From contig CM060731.1 in the NCBI GenBank assembly GCA_030704615.1, forward strand, positions 20,834,001 to 20,894,000: DNA of 60,000 nt, given 5' to 3'. Source of the stretch: Takakia lepidozioides (taxonomy: Eukaryota > Streptophyta > Takakiopsida > Takakiales > Takakiaceae). Positions 1 through 11,952 of the stretch are shown here, one piece after another; positions within the stretch are counted from its first letter, which is position 1; every line of letters begins with the position of its first letter. Made by a program: the position numbers and the translations under genes. The notes under the pieces are model-generated. The model saw nothing but the letters and a program-made list of their open reading frames with translations, did not search any database and was not told the DNA's origin.

Positions 1-99
1 TGCCAATGGGCCAGCCAACTGCCAACCATGTCAAATTGCAATTTTGAAAACCAAACTTGAACATGTAATCAAAACCTCACTGAGACAGTAAACTTCCTG

Positions 100-168
100 G
101 TACCCATGTTTTCATCTTTTGATAGTTCTTCTTTACCTTGGATTAGCTATCTCATTAATCTTTGGTTC
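100..168 (+). repeat. Short duplicated island, copy 1
   Basis: About 66 bases starting at CCCATGTTTTC recur at 56942-56998, same orientation, at roughly 90% identity by eye with one small indel. The flanks do not match. It could be a remnant of a longer dispersed repeat or of a segmental duplication. It is probably not coding, because the indel breaks any shared frame. Confidence 0.55.
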
Positions 169-1042
169 CCAACCCCAGCACACCTCAATTCGTATAGGAA
201 ATGTCCAGCAAAAATGCAGGACACAGAAGTACATTTTATGGTCGATTCATTAACACTGTCAACAAACTCTGCACTAGACCCTGCCAACTGGCTATCTATC
301 CAATATCTATGACACGGAGTGCATTCTTGGGTTTTAGTCATCTATACTGTGGCAAACATCCACAACACACAATTTAATATATGTCACAAATACAGCAACT
401 AGACCAGTGAGACCACAATTTGCAACAAAGATAGGAGCTTTACCAACATGACACTTGCATCTGATTGAAGATCTCAAGAGATGGCAATAACCACTAACCA
501 ACTGTATTCAAACAGCCTCCACCCTCACATTCTCCAAATACCAACCATCTCCAAGGATTTCAAAAGCTCGTCAGTGAGGTTGCAAAGTTGCATAGCCATG
601 GAACCACTCCTGTACCTTCATCTGATATGTCGTCAGTATCTACAGAGTTTCCCGAAGTGATCAGTTGCAAGAACTGCCACGACCTTCACTGCTGAGATCA
701 AATTGATCGTGTCGCTTCTGCCCTGGTGCTACAGCTTGTCACAATGCTCCCATGGAAGGGAGCCATATGAACCACAGACTAACTGGCTAACCGCTGCAAT
801 GCAGAACCTTATACCAGGAAAGAATGGTACTTGCAGGCCAGCAATCAAATCAGTACCAGAATTGGCAGGCGACCACGGTATTCCTCAAATGATCAATCTA
901 AATATCAAAATCTCATGCGATGGAAGCTATAAATTTCACATATAACGAGTTATGTGAAAGAGATCCACGGATGGCAAGAAACAAACGGAGAAAAGTACTT
1001 GCATAACCGCCAATTTGCACCAAAAGAATCACTAACACTCAC

Positions 1043-1114
1043 CATCGATTGCACGAAGTTCGACCCCTCCACCATATGCCTAATCCTACTTGTCATGAAT
1101 GCCATGACTTGCAT
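1043..1114 (-). CDS. Possible first exon of a minus-strand gene, unrecognised
   Basis: Read on the minus strand, an ATG at 1114 opens 24 codons and ends exactly at ATG|GTGAGT, a strong splice donor, in phase 0. The 300 bases upstream have no ATG-rich character and look like a leader. I found no convincing second exon in the remaining 1 kb to the window edge, so the gene, if real, continues left of the window. It may be chance. Confidence 0.15.
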
Positions 1115-1982
1115 AATTGCTAAACCCTTGCTGATGAAGCACCGCTAAACCCTCTCCCGTGGTACAAGAACTAGTCTGAACCCCCCTAAAATCGCACCTT
1201 TCCATGCGCTATCCGCAGCGAACACCAGATAGATTCCCGTATTGTCAAATTGACATAAGCATTCTCAAGTCACCGTCAGATTCCAGCCTACAGACTCTGT
1301 CACTCAATACAGCGATACAATCCCGCCTAGAGCTCAGAAAATAAAAAATTCCGTATCCCAAAGAGAATTACTGCCTCCAGTTGGCCAAATTACTCCTTCA
1401 CGATGCGCAGCGAAAGCGCCAGGAGCAAATAGCAAGCGGAGAAGAGAGGAAGGAAACCGTGTCAGACGCAACAAGGACCGAGCTCCAACCACTCACACAA
1501 CCCCTGCTCACCACACTGCACTGTCGCTAACCACAACCGAACTACGAGCCACGTGTCTCTATCTACCGTCCACTTTGACTTGTAGACCAACCCTCAATTC
1601 CCACGTGTCCAAGTGCAAGTGTCTTGTTCATGGATCCATGAATTCTTACAAAAAATAAATTAAAAAATAAAAATCTTACCAGCAGCCTTTGCTTTTGAAC
1701 TTAGCAGAGGCTTAAACGACGAGCTATCTTTTGGTGGGCCCACTAAAAAAGAATGCACACCCTTATGGATGAGGGTGTAACTTTTTACCCCATTCATCTA
1801 TGGGGATGAACGGATGAACCTTATAATTATGTGCATATTTACTACATCCACGTCGTCAAAAGTATAGGCAATTTGACCATTGCATTTGGAAGATTTTTAC
1901 AAATGGTGTACCCGGGTTTTAATTTTTCTCCCCTCAAATAAGTCTAAATAAAATTTATCCAGGGCCTCTTTACTCCCCTGTC

Positions 1983-2004
1983 TAATAATAATAATAATAA
2001 TAAT
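1983..2004. repeat. (TAA)n microsatellite
   Basis: Seven uninterrupted TAA units in AT-rich intergenic DNA. Confidence 0.85.
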
Positions 2005-3778
2005 CTGCCCCAATTTGTAAATGTATTCAAAAATTGCATGGAAAAAATGCAAAATTCAAGCATCGAGTTGAATTTTCCCAGATAATCTGATTATATGGCA
2101 CATAAAGGACTGCCTCCCCCAAAAGTCAGACCAAAATTCCAAATATTGAGAATTATATGTGAAATCAAGGGGATAAATTGTCATGGTTTGGCAAGTTCTT
2201 TCCTAAGTTACACCCATGAAGTCATATTTGTTTCTAATTCCTCCAGTAAGCAAGTGCACAGGAATATTTCATTGTGCCTTGTCCAAAAAATTTGACATTC
2301 TGATCAATTCTCAACCGTAGATCTTATTTACAATCTTGCCCATTTGGCCTACCACGTGGGCGTGCTCAACAATGGATTTCTTGACCCATGGCACTTTGCA
2401 AATTTCTAGGGAACAGAGCTTTAAGAATTTTAGGGCGTTGTAAATTACCACATGTGAACATGTACAATTTATCTTCCGGGTTCACTTACATCCAGACCAA
2501 GGAGGAAAATCCATGAAAAAAAAACAAAAAAACACCAGGTTGGGAGGACTAATGGCGTTGTCATATTGAACGTCGAGGGACTAGCGGACGTGATGAGTGT
2601 GGGGGGGCATCACATTGTCAGAGGGGGTTGTGGGGGGCACAGGGCGGCCCGGCTTGGGGTGGGGCTCGGGGGTCGGGGCTCGGGAGTCACTCGCACATGC
2701 CTCGTGCGTGTGGATGCATTAGATTAATCGACAGAGGCTCCTTAGTCCTTACAAGCCGCGCATAAACGACCGGTGACGAGATTGCGGGGGTTAAAAGGAC
2801 CAAAAAAACAATAAAAAAATAAATTGCCAATTCTTTCCGTACCCTTTGGACTTGGTCTTCAGGGAATGTTCATAGTCCTAAGCATAGGTATCATCAGCTC
2901 CATTTTGTTGATGTATCACCTCCACCTATGGACCGGCGAGCTTTACAACCAGATTTGGCCGGCGATATGTTCCAAAAAACCATTCAACAGCCATTCACTT
3001 GATTACCAATAAAAGGAAAAAGAGATTTTAACCTCTAAAGGATGCGACCCATCAGAATTTGCCACGATCCAGCTTTCATGGATGATAGTGCCCATTCCAT
3101 CCCGATGTGGACGGCCACGATCGCCCTCTACTATTTCAACATTTGAAATCCATACTATCTAATCTTCACTACTATAGGTTATACATCCAGACGTCCATTA
3201 AGAGTATGAATGCACATCATAATCGTCCACAAATTAGAGCGGCTACATCTCAAGCATCCGCCACCTATCACATAAACAGCCGCCTATCATGACCTAGGCT
3301 TCTGGCTAATTGAACCCTCTCTTCATGCATGCCCTTGCCCGCTGTGTTTCCCATGTTATTGCACAATTGCATCTGCAGTTTGTATTATGGTGTCACGAGC
3401 CACATCAAATACACACAATGACCACCTCTACGCCAAGCCTTGCAAGTCCCAAAGAATGAACCATTCAAGCACATGAGCTTGCAATGGGTCCCAAGCACAA
3501 CAAATGGTCATAATGGTAATTTTATGAGTAGTGAGAAAGCGTACATAATTTGGAATCGTGTACCTAACTTTATGCAAGGGGAGAAAACTAAGGTTGAGGC
3601 TCCCACACACTTCTACAATATGAATAGCCTCAAAAGCATCTGCAGCAAGGGAGTCGAGCAGCTCATAGAGCAAACACCTTCCTTACCACCATCATGTTTG
3701 CATTCTCCCCAGACCCTATTGTTGGAATGGTATTATTGAGAATGCGGTTTGTTTATCTCTCACCAGTGTCTTCCTCTT

Positions 3779-4500
3779 CAAAATGTGCTTGTTCTCTCAA
3801 AGTCCATGTACAAGCTGGACCTTTTCATGTTCACAATGACATACTTGTTTTATCGCTCAGAGTCCATGTACAAGTTCAAGGTTTTCATGTTCACAATGTG
3901 TGTTTGTTTTTTTCTCTTAGAGTCCATGTACAAGCCGGTCCTCGTGTTCACAATGTGCTTGCTTTCTCTCTAAGAGTCCATGTACAAGATGGTCCTCATG
4001 TTCTAAATGTGCTTGCTTTCTCTCTCATAGTCCATGACATGTAAGCGGTATTTTTCATGTTCGGAACATGCTTTGTTTTTTCTCTTAGACAAATTGGTCC
4101 CAATCCTCTTCAGAATGTGTTTATCTCTCTCATAGTCAATACAATACAAGTTGGTCCTCCACTTCAAAATGTGTTTGCTTTCTCTTTCAGAGTCCATGTA
4201 CAAGCTAGTCCTCCAGTTTAAAATATATTTGATTTTTGCAGAGTCATACACGTACAAGGTTGTCCTCTATTTCAAAATGTGCTTGCTTTCTCTCAAAGAG
4301 GGTCATGTACAAGCGGGTCCTCATGTTCACAATGTGCTTGTTGTCTCTCTCAGGTACAAGCTAATAATTTTCATATTCACAATATGTTTGTCGTCTCTCG
4401 CATAGTCCAATATGTACAAGCTCGTCCGCCACTAATTCAGAATGTGCTTGTTGTCTCTCTCATAGTCTATGTACAAGCTGGTCCTACACTTCAGACGAGG
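3779..4500 (+). repeat. Minisatellite, about 11 degenerate units of ~62 bp
   Basis: A unit containing AATGTGCTTG, then CTCTCTCATAGTCCATG, then TACAAGCTGGTCCTC recurs about every 60-66 bases. Units differ by point changes and small indels. The short ORFs across it on both strands are only the repeat read in different frames. One further unit lies in reverse orientation at 26291-26360, directly beyond the right end of the retroelement composite. Confidence 0.8.
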
Positions 4501-4710
4501 TTTAGAAGGTATCCAATCTTTCGAACACATGCTCAAAGTGTTATTTAGGAGCTGTCGTGCACTTCAGGATCATGCTACAACATACATTGATATCCAACCA
4601 CACTTCCTACCACACAATCCTAGAAAGCTATGCCACAATATTCACATTAAAGAACAAATCCCAGTTCTTCCAAGTGAAATCTCATTCCATCACATGAGGC
4701 AAAATGACAC

Positions 4711-5032
4711 TGTCAAGTTATTTCCCCACTAGTATGAAACTAGCTAGGAAATAGCTAGCTTTTACATATTGACATTTGGGATTGGCCCAAGTATCAATCC
4801 AGGGGTCAAGCAAATTTAGCCCTGGAGTGGTTTATCTTCACGCAAGCGCGGGAGGCTCATCTTTCTCGAGTTGAGCCTCACCGCGCCTAGCTATGGCGCA
4901 TAGTTGGGATTCCCCATGGCGTGGGGGTACACTGGCTGACTTGTATTTGAGTGACGAGTTTATTATGCATGAGTTTATGCTTCAGCTTTGTGAGCTCGCA
5001 TGAAGCTTGGGCTTGTATTCTTCTTCTTATCA
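4711..5032 (+). repeat. 5' LTR of element 1, lacking its first ~150 bp
   Basis: The segment matches 25849-26167 at high identity and ends TTCTTATCA, where the untranslated leader begins. The full-length copy at 25696-26167 has a further ~153 bases (starting TTGTGGTGG) before TGTCAAG, and these are missing here. The sequence at the break, TGACA-C-TGTCA, is palindromic. No target-site duplication was found between the base before 4711 and the right end at 26290. No standard tRNA primer-binding site is recognisable after 5032. Confidence 0.75.
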
Positions 5033-6577
5033 CTCGAGAAGAGAGCTTGTATCTGTGAGTGCCAGATACGAGTTAGTTGTAGCACTTGTGGTTTTTGCTT
5101 GAGAATGAGAGAAACCAGGTTGTTATGCAAGGAGCACCGTGGAGCTCAACTTCAACCATAGACTAGCATGTGACAAGACAAGGAAGGAGGGGTGAAGCTC
5201 ATGTTTCATTCCCTTTTGGCTTAAGGTTTTGTGGTGATGGGTTGATCAAGCAAGTGATGCTTATGTGGAGCATGCTTCCAATATGGCTTCCAATTTCAAG
5301 CTTGAGGAGAGCTAGAGGTAAGGGGAGCAAGTTGATCCCTTGTGTATGAGGTGATGCAGGTGTGGAGCATGCTTTGGCTTGAGCTTTGCAATTTCAAACT
5401 TGAGAGGAGTGGCTCTTAAGAACTAGGCAAGGTAATGGAGCTTGAAGACCAAGGCTTGAGAGGAGACAAGGCTTGGTGGCTTGGCCAAAGGAGGTACAAG
5501 CTTGATTTTGAGTTCCAATGAGAAATTGAGCTTGTTGTGTGGCCAATGCATTGCTAGTTTAGTTGGAGACAACTTGAGTAGCTTAAGTTGAAGAAGATCA
5601 AGGGAATTGCCTTGGTACCCCATAGAATTCATGGATGCTTGAGGGGATAGCATAAGGAGCACAAACCTAGTTGGTAAAGCTAAACTAAAGGAAATCAAGG
5701 GGGAAGTGGCTAAAGCTTAGGGGAAATGGCTAAACCCGAGGGGGAAATGAACTACTCTATGAGAGGGAAATGGCTATTCCTAAGGGGAATACAAGGGGAA
5801 TACATATAGGCCCAGGGGAATATTCGGGGAATAATATGGCATATTCTCCTGAATATTCCTAAGGAACTTTGGGAACCCATTGGGAACGCATTGGGCACAT
5901 GGTGATATAGGAAGAGTCCTTGGAGGACCATTTGGAGGACCATTGGCAGTCCTTGGAGGACTGTTTGGAGGACCATTGGGAGTCCTTGGAGGACTGCTTG
6001 GAAGACCATTTGGGAGTCCTAGAGGACTGTTTGGGGTCCTGGAGGACCATTTGGAGTTATTGGAGGACTAGTTGGGGGGTCCTGGAGGGCCTATTTGGCG
6101 AGCTTGAGGAGTCTTTGGCGATTTGTGTGAGGGACTATTGGGGTCCTCGAGGGCTAAGTTTTGGCAGGCTCTTGGGGCCTTGGTGTACTGTTTTGGAGTC
6201 CCATCGTGCAAGGATTGGGAGCCTTAGTGAGATTGTTTGAGAGACATATTCTTGAGGGCTCCTGGAGAGTTATTTGAGAGACCCTTGAAAGGTAGTCTTG
6301 TCTATTGTTCAAGCAAGAGAGTGTGGAGATAGGGTAGTGGGATGAGGGCATGCTGGGATTAGGAATTGCTTTAGTCTCTTTTCCTTGTAGTCTTTCACCC
6401 TCTCTGTAAGCCAAAACATTTCCGTAGGTGGAGGCAAGAGTCAGTCCGGGTTTGGGCTGGGGTGTCATTGCAGGAGCGACACTGTGGAGTTGTTTTGGTG
6501 TGGGGGAGTTGTCGTCTTGATTTTCTTGTGTTTGGATCACCTCCCCAACTACATGCTTGACTGTGCGCCATGTCAGC
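5033..6577 (+). other. Untranslated leader of element 1 (left part)
   Basis: It is non-coding and homologous in order to the leader of element 2 (reverse of 21771-24708): both have a TGTGAGTGC block just after the LTR, GCATGCT-rich sequence, a minisatellite, then a well-conserved block (6340-6580 against 22060-22310). The conserved block is interrupted at 6581 by the CACTA element and resumes at 11646. Confidence 0.7.
5905..6110 (+). repeat. Leader minisatellite of element 1 (GGAGGACC-type units)
   Basis: Units built on TTGGAGGACCATTTGGAGGA repeat with variation across about 200 bases and decay through 6290. They sit in the same position in the leader as the unrelated CACAGCCC minisatellite of element 2. 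Confidence 0.75.
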
Positions 6578-8539
6578 TTTCACTACAACAAATTGCGGCT
6601 TTTACGTCTCTGTGTTATGACTGCAAATGCAGTCATGGAAGCCATTTACGACTTCCTGACTCTGCAAACGTAAAGACCTAGTCAGTGTGACATGGCAGAT
6701 ATGACTCTCCAGGCTGGCTGTCACGTGGCGCCAGAGCAGCTGGGGGGGGGGTAGTCATACACACTGGTTACTGAATGACTGAACGGACAGTGTAGTCCAT
6801 GTCAGTGGCTGTGCAAGAGTGGCACGTGCTCGATGCAGGAAATGACACGTGGTAGAGTGTTTAGCTCCCATGATGCGAAACTATGACTACGGGTGTGCTA
6901 ATCCGGTTGCAACACGTGGCCGCGTTGCAGTTTTTACACGTGGTCCATCAGCAGATTGACATGTGTCATGATGGGTGTTTTTTTGGGTATTTGGGGTGTA
7001 TTGCTATTTATTTAATATTGTATTTCTGCCACGTGGTGTAGTACTATTGGAGAGTGTGAAAATAGATGTAGTCATTATTATGACTATGATAGCGTCATGT
7101 ACATGTCTATTACAACAAATGAAATATAATATATAATACAAAGAGAAACAAGGCAGCAAGACATAACTGCAACAAGCTGAGAAAAACCAAGAGATTGCAT
7201 ACCATCTCTATTTACCAATCTATTTATCATTATCATTTTTGTTGCGATCTAAAAATACATTAAATAGTCGCATGTTCTCATGTGAATTATTTGGTCTAAC
7301 TATAACACTTTGAAAAGTGTTCACCCAGAATCTTCTAACTACTCATGGTATTCCATCAATCTGCAACCCATAAAAAACGGCTTGCATGGCTTGAAGAAAT
7401 TACTACAGCAAGGACATTTGTTGTTTTCCAAGTTCTTGCATAAGATGCACCAACCAATATTGCATTGTGAGACACTCACTCGAGTCCAGGGAGGGAAGGT
7501 CACTGAGCAACCTGCCAAGCGGAAACAATTAAGAGAATTATCTAATACCATGTATGAAAAAACCAATGCCAGTGGTTTATGGTAAACTTCTCTCCCAGTC
7601 CTAAACAAACCAAAGCAAAAAACGGTGGGTATTGGCGAAGTCGTCAGATACTTCACAAAGAAACATGCACTAAAAATGAAAACCAGGATGATAGGAAGGT
7701 CACTCACGTTTATATAAAGACATCTTGCCCATTGCCCAGCACCCTGCATCAACCACACTCTATCTCTATTCCTTCAGCTATCCATGCCTCTGCACAAATC
7801 AAGCATTCAGCGTTGCTGCTAGCAGCTGACAATGACAGCCTACATTTGTTCTAGGAAACACCCAACTCAAGTGTAGCACACTAGTTCCTATGCTGAATGC
7901 ACTGCTACTCTCTGAAATGTAACAGGCATTCACCTTTCTGCAGCCCGGGGAACCCCCAACTCAGTGTAGCACACTAGTTCCTATGCTGAATTGCATCTGC
8001 TACTCTCTGAAATGTAAACAGGCATTCACCTTTCTGCCCGGTTGACCCATCAGTGACTGGGCTCAGATAAGTATTCATTCCACAGCTTCTCCTCATCTCT
8101 GTTACCTATTTTTTGACACTTTCCTGTTGTATCATATCAAAGTCACTCCAAACTAGATTCACTCAACCAGCTAACTTGCAGAATTGAACATGTAAATTTA
8201 GGGCCGATTCTGATAAGAGGGAAAAACAGGGTGAAATGTGTTGAAGAAGATGCCTTCATTAGCAGTGCCTGATTTTATCACTTGTGCGCTGCTCCAGTTG
8301 ACCATCTACCCATGCAGGTTTCTTGTAGCTATTGATCCACAGGGAATCACATGTAAATCTTGTGCTTGAAATCTGGCCTTCTTGATGAATCTGGACCCAC
8401 ACGAAATCCCTGCTCCTTCAGCTATCATGCCTCTGCACAAATCATGCATACATCCTCGCCTTGCTGCTAGCAGCTGACAATGACAGCCTAGAATTGTCAA
8501 AGCAAACACTAGCAGGGAAAACAGGGTGAAATATGTTGA

Positions 8540-9059
8540 AGAAGGTACCTTCATCCTTTTCTCCATCATTTTGCTTTCAGGTGTCCAAAGCCCCATCCCG
8601 CGCTCCTGCTCTGCACACCCTTCAAGCATCGCATTCCACGACACCGCATCCAGTTCAGCCATAGTGTTGAACACTCCCTTGGCATCCTCAATGCTCCCAC
8701 ATTTAGCATACATGGCCACCAGAGCCATGTTCAGGATGACATCTGGTACAATTGCAGATTTTGATGATGTCACCAGGGATCTCTTTGCCCTTTTCCAGGG
8801 CTGCAGACGCACTGCAAACGCACACAAACGTTATGTCGGCGGCCTTCACCCCTTCCCCCATCATTTTCCCAAAGGTTGGAGCCTCCATCCCGCACCCCAG
8901 CTGTGCATACCCAACAAGCATCGCACTCCACGACACCACATCTCGTTCAGCCACAGTGTTGAACACTCCCTTTGCATCCTCAATGCACCCACAATTGGCG
9001 TACATGTCCACCAGGGTAGGGGCAGTGTTCAAAAGGACATGTGGTAATTTGACAGGCAT
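8540..9059 (-). pseudogene. PLS-class PPR gene fragment captured in the CACTA element
   Basis: On the minus strand two frames together read as consecutive PPR P-L-S repeats: first LVDMYANCGCIEDAKGVF, ERDVVSWSAMLVGYAQ and an ALEKGKEI helix (9047-8703), then, after a frameshift near 8760-8790, NMALVAMYAKCGSIEDAKG and DAVSWNAMLEG (8790-8560). These are hallmarks of the plant organelle RNA-binding PPR family that usually ends in E/DYW domains; none is present here. Start, stop and splice signals are absent. It sits inside the transposon and antisense to the surrounding retroelement genes, so it was probably picked up as host DNA. It is not related to the P-class PPR gene at 28659. Confidence 0.85.
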
Positions 9060-9844
9060 TCACATCCTGACTTGGCTATTCCCAACCCATCCTGCCATTG
9101 GCAAGAGATTCCACAGAAACTGATAGTTGTCTGTTTGACTGTATAACTATGTATCTCTTGCTTTCTTACAGCTTGTACTGTGACACGCGTAATGCTCTTG
9201 TTGTGTTGAATCATTTCACGCCTTCAGGTTTCAGAACAAACATTACCGTCTTTCTTTATCAGACATGTGCACCAAGACAGAATCTCACCAAAAGATTGTT
9301 GGTGTTCAACAGTACCATACATGAAGATAACTAGCACCAAAAGGGCATATGAAGCTTATTCTGCTCTCCACTGGTATTAACTTGCACCAGGACTTTCAAT
9401 GGCTGTCTTCCAGTCCACCCACGGCCCGCTATAAATGGCTTGCAACCTACAGATTTTCAAGAGAGCTGATTACCATGAAAATTTCAAAACTGGCTTTACA
9501 AACCTAATAATTCAAGCATAATCAGCATTCAAGCTAAGGAAGCTTTACAAGCATCGTGTTGCGAGTAAAGCCTTGGCAATGTCACCAGGAAATCCCTGGC
9601 TGAATGGATGACACTGAAATAATGGAGCTTGAAATCCGGCCCTCTTGGACGAATTTGGGCCCACACTCTATCCCTGCTCCTTCAGCTATCTATGCCTCTG
9701 CACAAAATCCTTCAGCTATCTATGCATTCATCCTTGCCTTCCTGCTAGCAGCTGACAATGACAGCCTAGAATTGTTCCAACAAACACCCCCAACCCTACT
9801 TATCAACGAGCAATGAGCTAACTTACAAAATTCAATATGCATCT

Positions 9845-10740
9845 CAGGGCGTCTGATGAGAGGGCAAAACATGCTGAAATAGGTCGAAGAAGAAGGTGCC
9901 CTCACCACACTGTCCTTGACCTTGTGTCATGACCCATGGAGGATTTGACCTTGTGTGTGATGCTTGTGTCTGTAGTCAGGTAATGTCGGATTGGTCAATG
10001 AGAACCTGCACCACGGTGCAGCTGAGCAGGCAGACTTTGAAACACGGTCTGCTAAGACCAAGCTGACTCTCCCAAAAACCTTGTAAAACATCAGGAAGAA
10101 TATCAAATCATGGTACTAACAGGAGCCAACAACCCACATTTGCAGGATAGACAAAATTCTGCACATCGTACATTAAAAAAAAACAACACCTTGCGATTGC
10201 GGTCGCACCCTCGTGAGGGATCTTAAAAAAACTCATGCCAGCTCTGCTCCATGATTCAAATTCAGGGCTGAGTCTGATGAGAGGGCAAAATAGGCTGAAA
10301 TAGGTCGAAGAAGAAGGTGCCCTCACCACATTGTCCTCGACCTTGTGATGAACCCAAGATGACCTCTAGTGTGTGCTGCTTGTGTCTGTAATTAGGTAAT
10401 GTCGGATTGGTCAGTGAGAACCACCACGGTGCAGCTGAGTGGGCAGAGATTGAAACACGGCCTACTAAGACCAAGCTAACTCTCCCAAGAACCTTGTAAA
10501 CATCAGGAAGAATACCAAATCATGGTACTAACAGGAGAGCCAACCCACATTTGCAGGATGGACAAACTTCTTCACATCGTACATTAAGAAAAAGCCACAC
10601 CTTGCGATTGCGGTTGTCCCACCATCGTGAAGGATCTTTTAGAAACTCATGCCAGCTCTGCTCCATGCTGTAAAATCAGGGCCGAGCGGGTAGAGATTGA
10701 AACACGGCCTGCTAAGACGAAGCTGACTCTCCCAAGAAGC
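9845..10740 (+). repeat. Tandem duplication, two units of ~416 bp plus a partial third, inside the CACTA element
   Basis: Blocks beginning CAGGGC at 9845, 10263 and 10677 run through the same series (GTGCCCTCACCAC, TAATGTCGGATTGG, CACGGTGCAGCTGAG, ACATCAGGAAGAAT, CTCATGCCAGCTCTGC). The third is cut down to its middle. Short open frames within it are repeats of one another and look non-coding. Confidence 0.85.
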
Positions 10741-10985
10741 GGGCTCCCAGCCGAAACCTCCTCGCACACATACCCTAGCGTTTCTAGGGTTGCTTGCTCC
10801 AGATGCGAAGGTTGATCCAACTGCGGGCCTCCCATGCATGTTTGCCCTCTCTCCCGCTCGCTCGCTCTAAGTCCCAACCCTCTCTCTCTCTCCCTCCCGC
10901 TCGCTCTAAGTCTGTTCACGCTACTGTGATGGGCAACTTTTTAAGTTTTTTAACCTTTTTGTAAACCCTAAAAGCCCCTTTTTTG

Positions 10986-11190
10986 ATTTTTTTTTTTTTT
11001 TTTTTCTTAAAGGAAACCACAAGCCCTTGAGGAGGGGGAAAATTCACCCGCCTTCATTTATGGGCCATAAGACCTACAGGACGATCAACGTCAAGACATA
11101 CCTCGAACAATCCCACACACGGGATAAGGGCAGCGGGTTTGAACCCCAAACCACAAGGACGACACACTGTGCACTTACCAGCCGATGTGA
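10986..11190 (-). mobile_element. tRNA-derived SINE, full-length copy (minus)
   Basis: On the minus strand it has a head with GTGTGTCG, a Pol III box-B-like GGTTCAAACCC (forward 11135-11145), a body containing GGGTGAATTTTCCCCCTCCTC, and an A-tail seen as a 20-base T run at 10986-11005. It matches 44890-45108 along its whole length and 37978-38066 over the 3' half. It is nested in the CACTA element. Confidence 0.8.
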
Positions 11191-11645
11191 TTTTTTTTTA
11201 ATCTTTGTTTTTTTTGGGTTTTTTAATTCATTCTAGTGGTAAGAGTCTCCGTTTTTTTAAGATATAAATACTCATATATTATATATATAACCAGAAAAGC
11301 ATGTGTCGACACGTGTAGTCATGTAGTGATTCATCCATGTGATGATCTGGCATAATGCATTAGAGTGAGAGTCATGAAGTCATATGTCTGTCTTGCAATA
11401 TGCACACGTCATTCTAGTGTAGCCATGACCGTGACTGGTAGTCATATCTGCCATGCCAATATTCGTGGTCAAACATGTTTGACCTGTGTTGCGCAGAGTC
11501 CGATGCCATGCAGTCGCATATACGCCTTCTCCAGACCTGCATTATGACTTCAAAAGCATTTTACGACTGCAAATGGCATTTCTGCCACAAATCTGTCATG
11601 ACTGCGCATCCATGGGAGTCATAAAAGCCGCAATCTGTTGTAGTG

Positions 11646-11952
11646 TTTGTGTGGGCGCTTGTTTTCATAGGAGGTTGGTCCGGATTTGATCACCGGTCAA
11701 TCCTAGAGAGTGCTGTCGGTGGTGAGGCTGGGGTGATGACCAGTCAGACCATCATTGTTTCTCTTATGGTGAGGCTGGGTTGATGACCAGCATACCATAG
11801 GAGTGCTTGCGGTGGATGCAGGTGCAGGTTTATGTTACGAACCTAGTAGTCTAAGCCATAAGCTGCAACAGGTTCTCTACCCGGTTACCTTGTGGAAAGG
11901 GGGATTAGAGACAGGTTTACAACAGGTGTGGTTGTGAGTTTTTATCACGGAG
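11646..11952 (+). other. Leader of element 1 (right part) up to gag
   Basis: Homologous to the reverse of 21771-22070. It continues the leader after the CACTA insertion and ends at the gag coding frame. No initiation codon is clear: the frame is open from 11953, which is GTG, so the original start may lie elsewhere or be mutated. Confidence 0.6.

Larger units (their letters stand above)
1..3778. other. Left intergenic stretch, no gene recognised
   Basis: No open frame here resembles a known family or stays open over a convincing exon. The stretch holds a short island repeated near 56.9 kb (100-168), a TAA microsatellite near 1983, an AT-rich part at 1640-2100 and a G-rich part near 2600-2700. 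On the minus strand 1043-1450 looks like a 5' end of a gene (see separate low-confidence exon). Otherwise I see nothing. Confidence 0.5.
6581..11645. mobile_element. CACTA (En/Spm)-type DNA transposon, non-autonomous, 5,065 bp
   Basis: The ends are inverted repeats of about 30 bp beginning CACTACAACA and agreeing at about 28 of 30 positions. A 3-bp duplication TTT flanks it (6578-6580 and 11646-11648). The homologous leader of element 2 (about 22070, minus) carries the uninterrupted site with a single TTT, an empty-site control inside the same window. Subterminal ATGACTGC/GCAGTCAT repeats near both ends are typical of the superfamily. I see no transposase domain; the inside holds antisense PPR fragments, a 0.4-kb tandem repeat, repeated ~100-bp blocks (near 7767, 8416 and 9673) and a SINE. 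It is therefore a non-autonomous, gene-capturing CACTA that inserted after the retroelement. Confidence 0.9.

Noticed and set aside
3428-4732. Several ORFs of 80-116 codons across the minisatellite
   Set aside because: They are the repeat unit read in different frames, without conserved start, stop or composition of a protein.
11135-11145. tRNA gene suggested by a GGTTCAAACCC box
   Set aside because: No cloverleaf can be drawn around it, and the same sequence recurs with a common tail and A-run elsewhere, so it is a SINE.
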